From the NCBI RefSeq assembly GCF_031157255.1, contig NZ_JAVIFX010000027.1, forward strand, positions 1-64,000: 64,000 bases of DNA, given 5' to 3'. Each line of letters opens with the position of its first letter. Position 1 is the stretch's first letter. This document shows, piece after piece, positions 24,829 through 34,469 of this stretch. Origin of the DNA: Bradyrhizobium sp. LHD-71 (GTDB taxonomy: Bacteria; Pseudomonadota; Alphaproteobacteria; Rhizobiales; Xanthobacteraceae). The notes under the pieces are model-generated. The model was not told the origin of the DNA. It was given only the letters and a program-made list of their open reading frames with translations, and did no database searches. Both the position numbers and the translations under genes were made by a program.

Positions 24829-27456
24829 TCACGCCGCCCGCCGTTTCCGTCGCGCCGGGGGGGCTTGCCACGACAGGCCAGCGAGCGGCACGGGCTTGCT
24901 GAAGTGAAATCCCTGGCCGAGCGGGATGCCGAGTGACTGGAGCCGCTTAACCTGCTCGGAGGCCTCGATCCCCTCGGCGACGATCGAGAGCTTCAAGGTC
25001 TTCGCGAGCTGCACGATGGACTTCAGCACGGCGACGGTCTCGCAGCGATCGATCCTGTCGATGAACGATTTGTCGATCTTGACCTTGTCGAAAGGAAAGG
25101 CCGTCAAATAGGACAAAGACGAGTATCCGACACCGAAATCGTCGAGGGCAATTGAGACGCCGAGCGCCTTGAGGCGCTGGAGCGTCTTGAGGTTCTCCTC
25201 GGTGTCGGCGAGGAATACGCTCTCGGTGATCTCGAGCTCGAGCCGGGTTTGCGGAAGGCCGCTCTGCGCCAACGCAAACGCTACGGTGTCGACCAGATTG
25301 GTGCTGGCAAATTGCAGGGCAGAGAGATTGACAGCGACCTTAACGTCGGCCGGCATGCTCATCGCATCGCGGCAGGCCCGGGCAAGCACCTGATTGCCGA
25401 GTTCGACGATCAAGCCCCCCGCCTCCGCAACCGCAATGAACTCAGCCGGAGGAATGTAGCCCCTGGTGCGGTGATGCCAGCGCGCCAGGGCTTCGACCGA
25501 CTTTACCCGGCCGGTGCCGAGCTCGATCACGGGCTGATAAAACACCTCCATCTCATCGCGCCAGATCGCTTCGCGCAGCTCGATCTCGAGCACGTTGCGC
25601 TGATCCGCTTCCGCCTTGAGCTCCGCTGAATAGAGGTGGAAGCAGCTGCGGCCGGCATTCTTCGACCTGTAGAGCGCAAGATCGGCGTTGCGAAGGATCT
25701 CATCGACCCTGGTACCGTGCTCGGGCACGAGCGCAAGGCCAATGCTACAGCCGATCACGACGGGATGGCCATCGATGTCATAGGGCTCAGCAATGGCCTG
25801 GATCAGCCGCTCGGCTAGGCTTGCAGCGCCGTCGCGCGTCGCGGCCACGATCACGGCAAACTCGTCGCCGCCAATTCGCGCCGCCGTGTCGGCATCACGA
25901 ATCTGCGCCTTGATTCGGTCGGCCACCTGCTTCAGCAACGCGTCGCCGCATTGATGGCCGAGCGCATCATTGACGGACTTGAACTTGTCAAGGTCGAGCA
26001 GGAGTACCGCGAACGCAGGCTCCGGCCGGCGCAAGCGGGCCAGCGCCTCGTCGATGCGCTCCTTGAACAGGTTGCGGTTGGCAAGGCCGGTCAGGCTGTC
26101 GTAATGCGCCAGCCGCTCGATGCGGTCCGCCGACGCCTTGCGCTCGGTGATGTCCTCATGAGTAGCGACCCAGCCGCCGCCCTCGCGCCGGCCGTAGGAG
26201 ATGTAGACGACCCGTCCATCGGGAAACTGCACGGTGTTCGAGATCTGCTCCGACCCGGCGAGCCGGTTCTTCAAATCGACGAGATAGGCCTCGACGTCGA
26301 GCACGGCGGTCTGTTTTGCGAATACATCCCGGAAATGCATGCCGATCCGAATGTCTTCCGGCAGGAGGCCATAGAGTTCGAGCCATTGCCGGTTGAATGC
26401 GATCAGGCGGTCACGGCCATCGAACATGCTCAAGCCCTGGGGGAGATTCCTGAGCGCATCCTCGAACTTGCTGGCAAGATCGCGCCGTTCGCGGTGAGCG
26501 CGATCCAGCGCTTGCTGCCGTCGCCAATGGAACGTCGTCGCGGCGAGGATAATGAACGTAAGCAGCAGCGCGCCGCCGAGATAGACCTTCTGCCTAAAGG
26601 CGGAGCGAGAATAAATCTCCTGCTCCGAAATGCCGACGGTGAAGATGAGCGGAAAGGCGCGCGACCTGCGCGCCGTGATCAGCCGGTCGCTGCGGTTCGG
26701 TCGGTTCTCGTTCCAATATTGCACATAGAAGCCGTCACCGAGCTCGCGCTCAACGCGGCTGGGTGCGCGTTGTCCGAGCACAGAGCCCTGGTCCACGCCC
26801 CGGGCGGCGAGCACGACGTAGTTGGCATTTCTGAGCACCAGCGTTCCTCCCACGCCGAGCTTTGCCGTGTCGTAGAACTTGCCGACCACGTCGACGCTGA
26901 TCGAGCCGACGACCACCCCGGCCGGATTCCGCGCGAGGTCGAACAACTTTCTTGCGAGCTGGATCGTCCATTTGTTCGAGGCCCTTCCCAGCACCGGCTT
27001 GGCGACGTAGAGGCGATCGTCCGCTTGCGCCGTGACACTGATGAAGTGCTCCCGGTCGCCAAGATAAAGCGGCGGGCCGGAATAGCCCGCGGTCGTCTCG
27101 ATCATGTATCCGTCCGATCCGATCAGCGCGAACTGAACCACGTCGCCGGTCGCAATGCGGGCCTTGTCCGACCATGACTTCAAGCTGAAGGTGAGCGGAT
27201 CCTGGGCGTAGAGCGCTCGTACCACCAGCAATGACTGATCGACGCGCTCGAAGATGCGTTCGGTGTTTTCCTCGAACAGTTCGGCGACGCTGTCGCCGTG
27301 CGAGCGCGCCTGCTCGACTGCGTCCGCCCGCTCTGATGAGGTGATCGCGAAGTAGCCGATCCAGACCAGCGGTAGGAAGAATAATGCGACCTGCAGCGGG
27401 GCATTGCGCAAGATCGTCTGCGCCGCCCTGCGGATTGCTCTCCCGAGCACCATCAT
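24829..27456 (-). CDS. Membrane-bound GGDEF-EAL protein (cyclic-di-GMP turnover) with Cache and PAS domains
   Basis: From ATG 27456 it is 875 residues. A TM helix at about 20-40 precedes an extracytoplasmic Cache-type sensor (about 45-290) and TM2 (about 292-310). A PAS-like domain spans about 330-440, then come GGDEF (motif intact at about 529-533) and EAL (motif intact at about 655-657). An RxxD allosteric I-site (RDAD) lies ahead of GGDEF. EAL catalytic surroundings (ELEITESVF, LDDFGVGYSS, KIDKSFID, VAEGIE) are kept, so both synthase and phosphodiesterase activities are possible. An upstream 46-residue extension is unlikely. It appears monocistronic. Confidence 0.93.
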   Translation of the reverse strand: MMVLGRAIRRAAQTILRNAPLQVALFFLPLVWIGYFAITSSERADAVEQARSHGDSVAELFEENTERIFERVDQSLLVVRALYAQDPLTFSLKSWSDKARIATGDVVQFALIGSDGYMIETTAGYSGPPLYLGDREHFISVTAQADDRLYVAKPVLGRASNKWTIQLARKLFDLARNPAGVVVGSISVDVVGKFYDTAKLGVGGTLVLRNANYVVLAARGVDQGSVLGQRAPSRVERELGDGFYVQYWNENRPNRSDRLITARRSRAFPLIFTVGISEQEIYSRSAFRQKVYLGGALLLTFIILAATTFHWRRQQALDRAHRERRDLASKFEDALRNLPQGLSMFDGRDRLIAFNRQWLELYGLLPEDIRIGMHFRDVFAKQTAVLDVEAYLVDLKNRLAGSEQISNTVQFPDGRVVYISYGRREGGGWVATHEDITERKASADRIERLAHYDSLTGLANRNLFKERIDEALARLRRPEPAFAVLLLDLDKFKSVNDALGHQCGDALLKQVADRIKAQIRDADTAARIGGDEFAVIVAATRDGAASLAERLIQAIAEPYDIDGHPVVIGCSIGLALVPEHGTRVDEILRNADLALYRSKNAGRSCFHLYSAELKAEADQRNVLEIELREAIWRDEMEVFYQPVIELGTGRVKSVEALARWHHRTRGYIPPAEFIAVAEAGGLIVELGNQVLARACRDAMSMPADVKVAVNLSALQFASTNLVDTVAFALAQSGLPQTRLELEITESVFLADTEENLKTLQRLKALGVSIALDDFGVGYSSLSYLTAFPFDKVKIDKSFIDRIDRCETVAVLKSIVQLAKTLKLSIVAEGIEASEQVKRLQSLGIPLGQGFHFSKPVPLAGLSWQAPPARRKRRAA

Positions 27457-27741
27457 GCCCGCTCCCGCGTCGACCGCAGAGGAAGTACAATGCGCATTGC
27501 CGGAAACAGCACCGCCTCTCTCCGTCTCGATTGCACAGGGACGGCCACGGCCGGAAACGGGACGCGGGCCTCTCCCTGGCCCGAAGCTAGTCAAGACATC
27601 CTTAAGTTTTGGTTGGAATCAAGCTCAATTCTTGGGCTTGCGACGCCCGTATGATCACGGAGGTTAGCCCGCTATTGAGCAACCGGGCGGTATTTGCATA
27701 TTGGGCAGGCACTGTTTTTCCCGCGTGGCCGTTGCGCGGCC

Positions 27742-28551
27742 TCATCCCGCGCGCGCAAGAACAATCGCGCCGGACAGGATGAGGATGCCCCCTGCCGCAT
27801 AGCTCAATCTTCGGCCGAACGGCAGCAGCTTCTCGCCGGCGACATAGAGCGCGATGCCGATGATCCAGGCCAGGTTCATCACGCCACCGACGAACAGCAA
27901 TAGCATCAGAAACCAGCAGCAGCCGACGCAGTAGCTGCCGTGGCGAAGTCCCATTCGCAATGCGCCGCGCGTGCCGGGCCGCCAATGTCGGCTGAGAAAC
28001 AACAGCGGGCTCTCGCAGTAGCGCAGGCACGCCTGCTTGAAAGGCGTGAACTGATAAAGCCCTGCTGCAATCAGAACGCAGCCGCCCAGAAGCGCGCTGG
28101 TGCTTGCCATCGCCATCGACAGCAATCCGAAGTGTTCAAACGCTCCTTGCACCAGGACCGCAGCGAGACTGAACCCCGCCCACGTCACGAGATAGCCGGC
28201 GAGAAAGATCCAGCTATCGATTGCGGCGCGGGAGGCCGTCTCCTGCTTGCGCTTGGCGGTCGCATACAAGAGAACGGTGGGCGCCGCGCTCGGCGCCATC
28301 ATCGCGACCATCATCACCCACCACATCACGAACAGCAGCACGCCATAGAACGGCGTCCACGGCATCGGCGCCATGTCCGGCATGTCGGCCATCATCTCGG
28401 TGTCCATGCCGGCGCCCGCGGCAAGATAGGCCCAGGCGAGCGCCACCACTGTTACGGTCCCGATCGCGACGATCAGCCGATCGCGGTGTAGCAGGTGTTC
28501 CAGTATCGAGCGCCCGTGCATCGACTTGTCCAAGCGATAAGGAGCTGACAC
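27742..28551 (-). CDS. DUF2182 integral membrane protein
   Basis: A 269-residue inner-membrane protein with about seven hydrophobic segments. A Met-rich periplasmic loop (MDTEMMADMPDMAPMPW) follows TM1, and WWVMMVAMMAPSAAPTVLLY is the family signature. Cys/His sites (HGSYCVGCCWFLML) suggest metal contact. DUF2182 members are described as predicted metal-binding membrane proteins, but no reaction is known. It lies about 30 bases after the DUF1326 gene, its usual partner, in one operon. Confidence 0.85.
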   Translation of the reverse strand: MSAPYRLDKSMHGRSILEHLLHRDRLIVAIGTVTVVALAWAYLAAGAGMDTEMMADMPDMAPMPWTPFYGVLLFVMWWVMMVAMMAPSAAPTVLLYATAKRKQETASRAAIDSWIFLAGYLVTWAGFSLAAVLVQGAFEHFGLLSMAMASTSALLGGCVLIAAGLYQFTPFKQACLRYCESPLLFLSRHWRPGTRGALRMGLRHGSYCVGCCWFLMLLLFVGGVMNLAWIIGIALYVAGEKLLPFGRRLSYAAGGILILSGAIVLARAG

Positions 28552-28580
28552 CGAGGTTTTGTGTCGGTGTCAGCGCCGTA

Positions 28581-29213
28581 TCATGCGGCAACCCCCTCGG
28601 GCGTCTGCACGACATTGGCGAGCGAGCTATGCGTACCCCGGGCCTCGAACAGGATAGCGCCGGTCGAGCGGATGTTGGCGGATGCGACCTCGGCCGCCCG
28701 ATGTTCGAATCCCTCCGGCATGACCACCTGAATGCGGTGCGGATCACCGGTGACCGGATTCTTGATCGGCTCGACTTCAGTCTCGAGCACGCCCTTGGCA
28801 ACGAGTTTTGCGACGCGTCCGGCTTTGTCGAAGGAAAACTCGAACGGTGCGAACACCGGATCGTGGATCTTGGTAACGATCATGCTGACGATCTGGAAAA
28901 GCGTGCCTTCGGCCGAATGCTTGCCGGAAAAGATATCGAACAACGCCTGACGCTGCTCCGCCGTGGCGCGTTCGTCGATGATGGGCTGGATTGTCCCATT
29001 GCCCTCATGCAGCGGCCCTGGGAAATCGACCGTGATCGCAAAGCAGAGACCATCGAGCCTGGTCCCTTCGAAATGTCCCTTGGCGATCCGCATGGCGACC
29101 ATTCCCTTGCAATAGCCTTGGGTCGGCCGTGCATTGAAATCGCAGGGGCAGCCAAACGCGCAGGTGCAGTTCTTCAACCATTCGCCTTCGAGACGCCAGT
29201 CAGACGCAGCCAT
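28581..29213 (-). CDS. DUF1326 family protein
   Basis: A 210-residue soluble protein. The N-terminus carries a Cys cluster (WLKNCTCAFGCPCDFNARP, then YCKG), the hallmark of DUF1326 and a likely metal site. The rest is beta-rich, without transmembrane segments or signal peptide. It is first in a two-gene unit with DUF2182; the pairing recurs in many proteobacteria and suggests a joint metal-related envelope function, which is inference. Confidence 0.85.
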   Translation of the reverse strand: MAASDWRLEGEWLKNCTCAFGCPCDFNARPTQGYCKGMVAMRIAKGHFEGTRLDGLCFAITVDFPGPLHEGNGTIQPIIDERATAEQRQALFDIFSGKHSAEGTLFQIVSMIVTKIHDPVFAPFEFSFDKAGRVAKLVAKGVLETEVEPIKNPVTGDPHRIQVVMPEGFEHRAAEVASANIRSTGAILFEARGTHSSLANVVQTPEGVAA

Positions 29214-29455
29214 GGCACATCTCCCAATGTGAGCGGGGACGCGGCAGCCTTGACGATTTGTTCAGCGTTCTATCGAGGCAAAAGGGCGCGAGCGGGATCG
29301 AGGTTCGATCAGAAGGCCGGCATCGCAGGAAAAGTATGGTGGCGAGCTGCCGTTTACCGTCCAAGGATCATATCAGCCGCCGCGGGTCACGTATAGCGAA
29401 CGAGGGTCGTGCCTCAGGAGCAGCCACATCTCACGGACGTCCGACGTCACGGGCA

Positions 29456-29531
29456 TGGTGCCCAGGGGCGGAATCGAACCACCGACACTGCGATTTTCAG
29501 TCGCATGCTCTACCAACTGAGCTACCTGGGC
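29456..29531 (-). tRNA. tRNA-Phe (GAA)
   Basis: On the minus strand the gene opens GCCCAGG and closes CCTGGGC-A-CCA, with CCA encoded (76 nt). The anticodon loop CTGAAAA gives anticodon GAA, the D-arm is GCTCAGTTGGTAGAGC and the T-arm contains GGTTCGATTCC. Confidence 0.97.
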
Positions 29532-29717
29532 GTGCTCGAAGAGAGGGGCCAAAGCCCATCGAGCGGGCGGTTTATAGTGGGCTCGGGGCGGCCTGTCCAC
29601 CCGGCTTCGCCAAGAGGCTTCGCCGGGCGCGGCCCGGCTGTGCACAAGGTCGGGCGGGGTTTTCGCGGCTGGCGGGCGGAGAGGCGCTCGCTAAGACAAA
29701 ATATTGATATTATTCAT

Positions 29718-29900
29718 CTATTCCACGTCGTCCACTTCATCGTCGCGGCCGGGGATGACGTAGGAGCCTTTCAGCCAGCGGTTCAGGTCGACGTCGCGGC
29801 AGCGCGGCGAGCAAAAGGGACGGGTAGCCTCTGACTGCGGCTTGCCGCAGATCGGGCAGGTTTTGAGCGGGGCGGCGGGCGGTTTGACATGATCGTTCAT
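29718..29900 (-). CDS. yacG: DNA gyrase inhibitor YacG
   Basis: A 60-residue zinc protein. The ligand set CPICGKP then [15 protein letters not shown] (Cys-x2-Cys ... Cys-x3-Cys) matches YacG. YacG binds GyrB and inhibits gyrase in E. coli. The acidic tail ([10 protein letters not shown]) is short. It lies downstream of maf in the hisD cluster, a common alphaproteobacterial order. Confidence 0.93.
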   Translation of the reverse strand: MNDHVKPPAAPLKTCPICGKPQSEATRPFCSPRCRDVDLNRWLKGSYVIPGRDDEVDDVE

Positions 29901-30044
29901 GGTCGCTGCAGCTTACATTGAGTAGGGCGATTCAAGCGCGTGCCGGCAAACGGGTTCCACCCGCTCCAGCGCGCCGGCATGCGGTAGCGCCATTCTACGG
30001 TGCAATGGGGTTGTTTTCGCGATTTGCGCCGCAGGCTTGCCGGC

Positions 30045-30677
30045 TCACACCGCGGTGGTGGCATTGAGCCAGCCGAAGCGGATCGGAAAGCCCTCGCCGC
30101 CGAGCAGCGTGGCGGTCTCGTAGAGCGGCAGCCCGACGACGTTGGTGTAGGAGCCCACCATCTTCACCACGAAAGAGCCGGCGATGCCCTGCACCGCGTA
30201 ACCGCCGGCTTTGCCGCGCCATTCGCCGGAGCCGATATAGGCCTGGATGTCGTCCTCCGAGAGGCGCTTGAAGCGGACGCGAGTCTCGACCAGGCGCTGG
30301 CGGAAGGCCTCGCGCGGCGTGACGAGGCAGATCGCGGTGTAGACGCGGTGGTTGCGGCCCGACAGCAGCCGCAGGCACTGCGCCGCTTCGTCGACGAGGT
30401 TCGCCTTGGGCAGGATGCGGCGGCCGACCGCGACAACGGTGTCGGCGGAGAGGATGAAGGCGCCGCGCAGCTCGTCATCCAGCTGCACCGATTTGAGCGC
30501 CGCATCGGCCTTGGCCCGGGCGAGCCGGTTGGCGCAGGCGCGCGGCAGCTCGCCCCGCCTCGGCGTCTCGTCGACATCGGCCGGCCGGAGCGCGTCCGGC
30601 TCGATGCCGGCCTGGTTGAGCAGCGACAGCCGACGCGGCGAACCGGAGGCAAGTACGAATTTGGGGCGGCCGAGCAT
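30045..30677 (-). CDS. maf: Maf-family nucleoside triphosphate pyrophosphatase
   Basis: This 210-residue Maf/YceF-type house-cleaning enzyme hydrolyses non-canonical or modified NTPs to NMPs. It has the N-terminal [18 protein letters not shown] phosphate-binding motif, the catalytic Asp in [10 protein letters not shown], and [20 protein letters not shown] with [14 protein letters not shown] at the C-terminus. Gene order here is phosphatase, Maf, YacG. IF-1 (infA), which often lies between the phosphatase and Maf genes in related bacteria, is not present in the 155-base gap. Confidence 0.93.
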   Translation of the reverse strand: MLGRPKFVLASGSPRRLSLLNQAGIEPDALRPADVDETPRRGELPRACANRLARAKADAALKSVQLDDELRGAFILSADTVVAVGRRILPKANLVDEAAQCLRLLSGRNHRVYTAICLVTPREAFRQRLVETRVRFKRLSEDDIQAYIGSGEWRGKAGGYAVQGIAGSFVVKMVGSYTNVVGLPLYETATLLGGEGFPIRFGWLNATTAV

Positions 30678-30832
30678 CAGGTGATTTGGGGGATGAAGCG
30701 GGGTGAATTGCGCGCGGAACCTATCGGAAGGGGGCTGATTTCACAACCCGGGAACCTAAAGGTTTGGTGATTCGAGCTTGCCATCACGCGTGTGCCCTTA
30801 GTCTGTGACGCGGGTGTTACGAACGCCGCTTG

Positions 30833-31300
30833 CTACCCGCTCGCCGCGCCCACCTTCGCGAATCGCCGGCGGATGCGCATCAACAGCTGATCGCAGACCT
30901 CGCGATAGGCGGCGAGCTTCTGGTCGCGGCTGCCTTCGATGGTGGTGGGATCCATGGTCGGCCAATATTCGACATCGGCCGCGAGGGTCCGCGTCAGCTC
31001 CAGGGCCTTGTGGTGCGCCTCAGGCGACAGCGTGATGATGAGGTCGAAGTTCAACCCCTCCCAGTCCTCCAGCTCCTCGAAGGTCTGCGGCTTGTGGGCG
31101 GAGATGTCCTGGCCGAGCTCGGCCATCACGGACACCGCAAACGGATCGAGCTCGCCCTTTCTGGTCCCGGCCGATTTGACGTAGAGCCCTTGCGGAAACA
31201 TGTGCTGCAACAGGCTCTCGGCCATCGGCGATCGCACGCTGTTCATCGCGCAGGCGAACAGCACGGACTGCGGATTGCTTGCGCGTGGGGGCGCAGCCAT
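30833..31300 (-). CDS. Low-molecular-weight protein-tyrosine phosphatase family
   Basis: A 155-residue enzyme of the LMW-PTP/arsenate-reductase fold. The catalytic P-loop near the N-terminus reads FACAMNSVRSPMAE (Cys-x5-Arg-Ser). The general-acid region reads YWPTMDPTTIEGS, where Asp-Pro is kept. The insertion of Met in the loop (CAMNSVRS) is a known variant in alphaproteobacterial members next to hisD. The substrate is unknown. It follows UPF0262 by 6 bases. Confidence 0.86.
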   Translation of the reverse strand: MAAPPRASNPQSVLFACAMNSVRSPMAESLLQHMFPQGLYVKSAGTRKGELDPFAVSVMAELGQDISAHKPQTFEELEDWEGLNFDLIITLSPEAHHKALELTRTLAADVEYWPTMDPTTIEGSRDQKLAAYREVCDQLLMRIRRRFAKVGAASG

Positions 31301-31306
31301 CCGCGA

Positions 31307-31804
31307 CTAGCCTTTCCAGTGCAGGACGGTGATGAGCGTGAACAGCCGGCGCGAGGTCTCGAAATCGACCCGCACCTTGCCCTTCAGACGCTCCTGCAGC
31401 GTGCGCGATCCCTCGTCATGGATGCCGCGGCGACCCATGTCGATGGCCTCGATCTTGTCCGGCGTCGCGGTGCGGATCGCCTGATAATAGCTGTCGCAGA
31501 TCATGAAATAGTCCTTCACGATCCGCCGGAACGGCGTCAGCGACAACAGATGCGCGACGACGGGCGTGCCGTCCTCGCGGCGGATGTCGAACATCAGGCG
31601 GTTGCCCGTGATGCCGATATGCAGCGTGAACGGGCCCTGCCCCTCCGCGCCGTCGGGCGCGAACAGGTTCTGCTCGATCAGGTCGTAGATCGCAATCGCG
31701 CGCTCATGCTCGATGTCCGGGCCGGAACGGCCGATCGAGTCCTCGTCGAGCGTGACGCCGACGATGCGATTGGTCGAGTCGTCCTGTTCGGGCGGCTTTG
31801 TCAT
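31307..31804 (-). CDS. UPF0262 family protein
   Basis: A 165-residue cytoplasmic protein of unknown function, conserved in alphaproteobacteria. It begins [31 protein letters not shown] and [20 protein letters not shown] are typical segments. The ATG overlaps the hisD stop as ATGA, so translation is probably coupled to hisD. A longer open frame to 32194 lies inside hisD and is spurious. Confidence 0.9.
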   Translation of the reverse strand: MTKPPEQDDSTNRIVGVTLDEDSIGRSGPDIEHERAIAIYDLIEQNLFAPDGAEGQGPFTLHIGITGNRLMFDIRREDGTPVVAHLLSLTPFRRIVKDYFMICDSYYQAIRTATPDKIEAIDMGRRGIHDEGSRTLQERLKGKVRVDFETSRRLFTLITVLHWKG

Positions 31805-33096
31805 GACAGATTGAGGCGCAATCCAATCGAGCGCGAATGGGCATCCAGCCCCTCCGCTTGTCCGAGCGTCATCGCGGCAGGGCCGAGCGCACGCAGCTGG
31901 TCCGGGCCGCATTTCAGGATCGAGGTGCGCTTCATGAAGTCGTGTACCGATAGGCCTGAGGAGAATCGCGCCGAGCGCGCGGTCGGCAGCACGTGGTTGG
32001 AGCCGCCGACATAGTCGCCGATGGCCTCCGGCGTATGAGCGCCGAGGAACACCGCACCGGCGTTGCGGATCTTTGTAGCGAGCGCGTCGGGATCGACAGT
32101 CATGATCTCGAGATGCTCGGCGGCGATGGCGTCCGCGAGCGGGATGGCATCGGTCAGATTTCTCACCATGATGATGGCGCCGAAATCGTTCCACGAGGCG
32201 CCGGCGATCGCGGCGCGCGGCAGCGTCTTGAGCTGCGCCGCGACCGCCTTCTCGACGTCGGCGGCAAGCCGTGCGGAATCGGTGATCAGGATCGACTGCG
32301 CGCTCGCGTCATGCTCGGCCTGCGCCAGCAAGTCTGCCGCGATCCAGTCGGCATTGCCGGTGTCGTCGGCGATGACGAGCACCTCGGAGGGGCCGGCGAT
32401 CATGTCGATGCCGACCTTGCCGAATACCAGCCGCTTGGCGGCGGCGACATAGGCATTGCCGGGGCCGACGATCTTGGCGACCGGCGCGATGGTCGCGGTG
32501 CCGTGCGCGAGCGCGGCCACGGCCTGCGCACCACCGACGCGATAGATCTCGGTGACGCCGCCGAGATGGGCGGCCGCCAGCACCAGCGGGTTGAGCTTGC
32601 CGTCAGGCGAAGGCACCACCATGACCAGGCGCGCGACGCCGGCGACCTTGGCGGGCACGGCGTTCATCAGCACCGAGGACGGATAGGCCGCGGTGCCGCC
32701 GGGCACATACAGGCCGGCGGATTCGATCGCGGTATAGCGCCAGCCGAGCTCGACGCCGAGCGGGTCAGTGAAGCGCTCGTCCGCCGGAAGCTGACGCCGG
32801 TGATAGGTCTCGATGCGGTCGCGCGCGAGCTGGAGCGCGCCCAGCGTCGCGGCATCGCAGGCCTTCGTCGCAGCATCGATCTCGGCGGCGGTGACGCGCA
32901 GGGACGCCGCATCCAGCGTCAGCCGGTCGAATTTCTGCGTGGCCTCGAGCAGGGCCGCATCGCCGCGCTTGGCAACGTCGTCAACGATCGCGCGCGCGGC
33001 GGCCTCCACATCGGCCGAGACCTCGCGCTTGGCGGCGAGGAAGGCCGAGAATCGCTGGTCAAAATCGGCGCTGCTGCGGTCGAGACGAACGGGCAT
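31801..33096 (-). CDS. hisD: Histidinol dehydrogenase
   Basis: It catalyses the last two oxidations of histidine biosynthesis (histidinol to histidine) with NAD and zinc. At 431 residues from [12 protein letters not shown] (ATG 33096) it has normal length. NAD/Zn-site segments are seen ([31 protein letters not shown]), and the catalytic Glu-His pair lies in [11 protein letters not shown]. The 26-residue extension to 33174 is Arg/Pro-rich and not family-like. It is second in the run DUF2948-hisD-UPF0262-phosphatase. Confidence 0.97.
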   Translation of the reverse strand: MPVRLDRSSADFDQRFSAFLAAKREVSADVEAAARAIVDDVAKRGDAALLEATQKFDRLTLDAASLRVTAAEIDAATKACDAATLGALQLARDRIETYHRRQLPADERFTDPLGVELGWRYTAIESAGLYVPGGTAAYPSSVLMNAVPAKVAGVARLVMVVPSPDGKLNPLVLAAAHLGGVTEIYRVGGAQAVAALAHGTATIAPVAKIVGPGNAYVAAAKRLVFGKVGIDMIAGPSEVLVIADDTGNADWIAADLLAQAEHDASAQSILITDSARLAADVEKAVAAQLKTLPRAAIAGASWNDFGAIIMVRNLTDAIPLADAIAAEHLEIMTVDPDALATKIRNAGAVFLGAHTPEAIGDYVGGSNHVLPTARSARFSSGLSVHDFMKRTSILKCGPDQLRALGPAAMTLGQAEGLDAHSRSIGLRLNLS

Positions 33097-33221
33097 TTTA
33101 TGATGGTCTTTTGGCTGGGCTTTTGGAGAGCGGGCTGGCTGACCCGCCCCCCTGCTCAATGGCGCGACGGCCACCCGCCGTCAACCCTTCCACTGCTGTC
33201 GCCCCGGCGCTGGGGTCCACC

Positions 33222-33671
33222 TCACCCCTCCCCCTCGATCCCCACGCCCGTTCCCAGCGCGTCCGCCCCGAGGTCGGTCAGCTCGCATTCCAGGCATTCG
33301 ACGTCGAGGCGGATGGCGCCGCCCTGGGCAAACAAGAGCAGGGCACTGCCGCCAGGCTCCTCGTTGCGGCCGTCCCGGGGGTGAAATTCGATGCCGACGA
33401 GGTCCAGAAGCTTGTCTGGCGCGGCGAGGTCGATATTGCGCGACTTGCAGGCGAGCACGCGGTCGAAGCGGAGCGCGGCAACCAGGCGGCGCGGCTCGGT
33501 CTCGCCTTCCAGCGTCTGCTCCCAGTCCAGCCGGCTCATGCCGACGACGAGCCGCTTCTCGTTCTGCCGCCAGATGATGTCGGAGGCCTGGACACGGGCG
33601 TCCTGCACATGGGTCGAGATGACCGCGAGATCGTCGGCGTCCAGTGCAATCAGTTTGAGCTGGGGAGACAT
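33222..33671 (-). CDS. DUF2948 family protein
   Basis: A 149-residue soluble protein. It begins MSPQLKLIALDADDLAVIST and contains VQASDIIWRQNEKRLVVGM and the C-terminal ALLLFAQGGAIRLDVECLE, typical of DUF2948. The family is almost always found upstream of hisD in alphaproteobacteria; its role is unknown. The murA gene that usually precedes it is not present; a dehydratase-like gene lies there instead. Confidence 0.88.
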   Translation of the reverse strand: MSPQLKLIALDADDLAVISTHVQDARVQASDIIWRQNEKRLVVGMSRLDWEQTLEGETEPRRLVAALRFDRVLACKSRNIDLAAPDKLLDLVGIEFHPRDGRNEEPGGSALLLFAQGGAIRLDVECLECELTDLGADALGTGVGIEGEG

Positions 33672-33753
33672 CGCCGGCGCTCCTCCTTCAGGATGGGGGG
33701 ACTCAACGCACGCGGGCGCCGAAATTTCCGCGACAAGCTAACGAGGCAGCGGC

Positions 33754-34413
33754 CTAGAGGCCATTGATATCCTCCATCTCCAGGACTTTCCGCTTATATC
33801 CCTCCCGGGCGACGCGGATCATGGCGCGGCCGATCTGCTCGGTCGAGGTCACGAGCGACGGCGCGATCCGGCGCAGCACCGACCAGAGTGGCCAGGTTGC
33901 GGTATACACGGCCTGCACCCAGGCGGTTTTGGACCGGGCGCCGTGCAGGGGCTGGATCGCACCGGGCCGGAACATGTAGGCGGCCCTGAACGGCAGCTTG
34001 AACAGATCGTTCTCGGTCTTGCCCTTGATCCGCGCCCACATCCGCGAACTCTGCTCGCTGGAATCGGTGCCGGCGCCGGTGACATAGACGAACGTCATCT
34101 GCGGATTGAGCTTCGCCAGCGCTGTCGCAGCGGCGAGCGTGAGATCATAGGTCAGGTGACGGTAGCGCTGCTCGCTCATGCCGATCGAGGAGACGCCGAG
34201 GCAGAAAAAGCAGGCATCGAAGCCCGTGAGCTCCGCCTCGATCGCCGAATAGTCCGTGAAATCGTCGTGGGTGATCTCGGCCAACTTGGCGTTGCGCACG
34301 CCGGTCGGGCTGCGTCCGACCACGAGCACGCGGTCGATGCCGCGATCAACCAGGCATTCGCGCAAGACGCCCTGCCCGACCATACCCGTCGCGCCGAAGA
34401 CGATGACTTTCAT
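33754..34413 (-). CDS. NAD(P)-binding Rossmann protein (epimerase/NmrA-like)
   Basis: A 219-residue atypical short-chain protein. It opens MKVIVFGATGMVGQGVLRE with the G-x-x-G-x-x-G loop. VGRSPTG marks likely NADP-specific second-strand residues, and FVYVTGAGTDSSEQ contributes active-site-like Ser/Thr. No Tyr-x3-Lys pair is found, so it may be a regulatory or assembly factor, similar to HTATIP2-like and YwnB-like proteins. The partner is unknown. Confidence 0.78.
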   Translation of the reverse strand: MKVIVFGATGMVGQGVLRECLVDRGIDRVLVVGRSPTGVRNAKLAEITHDDFTDYSAIEAELTGFDACFFCLGVSSIGMSEQRYRHLTYDLTLAAATALAKLNPQMTFVYVTGAGTDSSEQSSRMWARIKGKTENDLFKLPFRAAYMFRPGAIQPLHGARSKTAWVQAVYTATWPLWSVLRRIAPSLVTSTEQIGRAMIRVAREGYKRKVLEMEDINGL

Positions 34414-34469
34414 CGGAACGGTCTCATGGGGCTCGCAGCTCCGACCGCGAGCCCCATCTTCTCGAAGCT

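Noticed and set aside
30678-30832. Possible infA (IF-1) between the phosphatase and maf genes
   Set aside because: The gap is only 155 bases and no IF-1-like sequence is seen in any frame.
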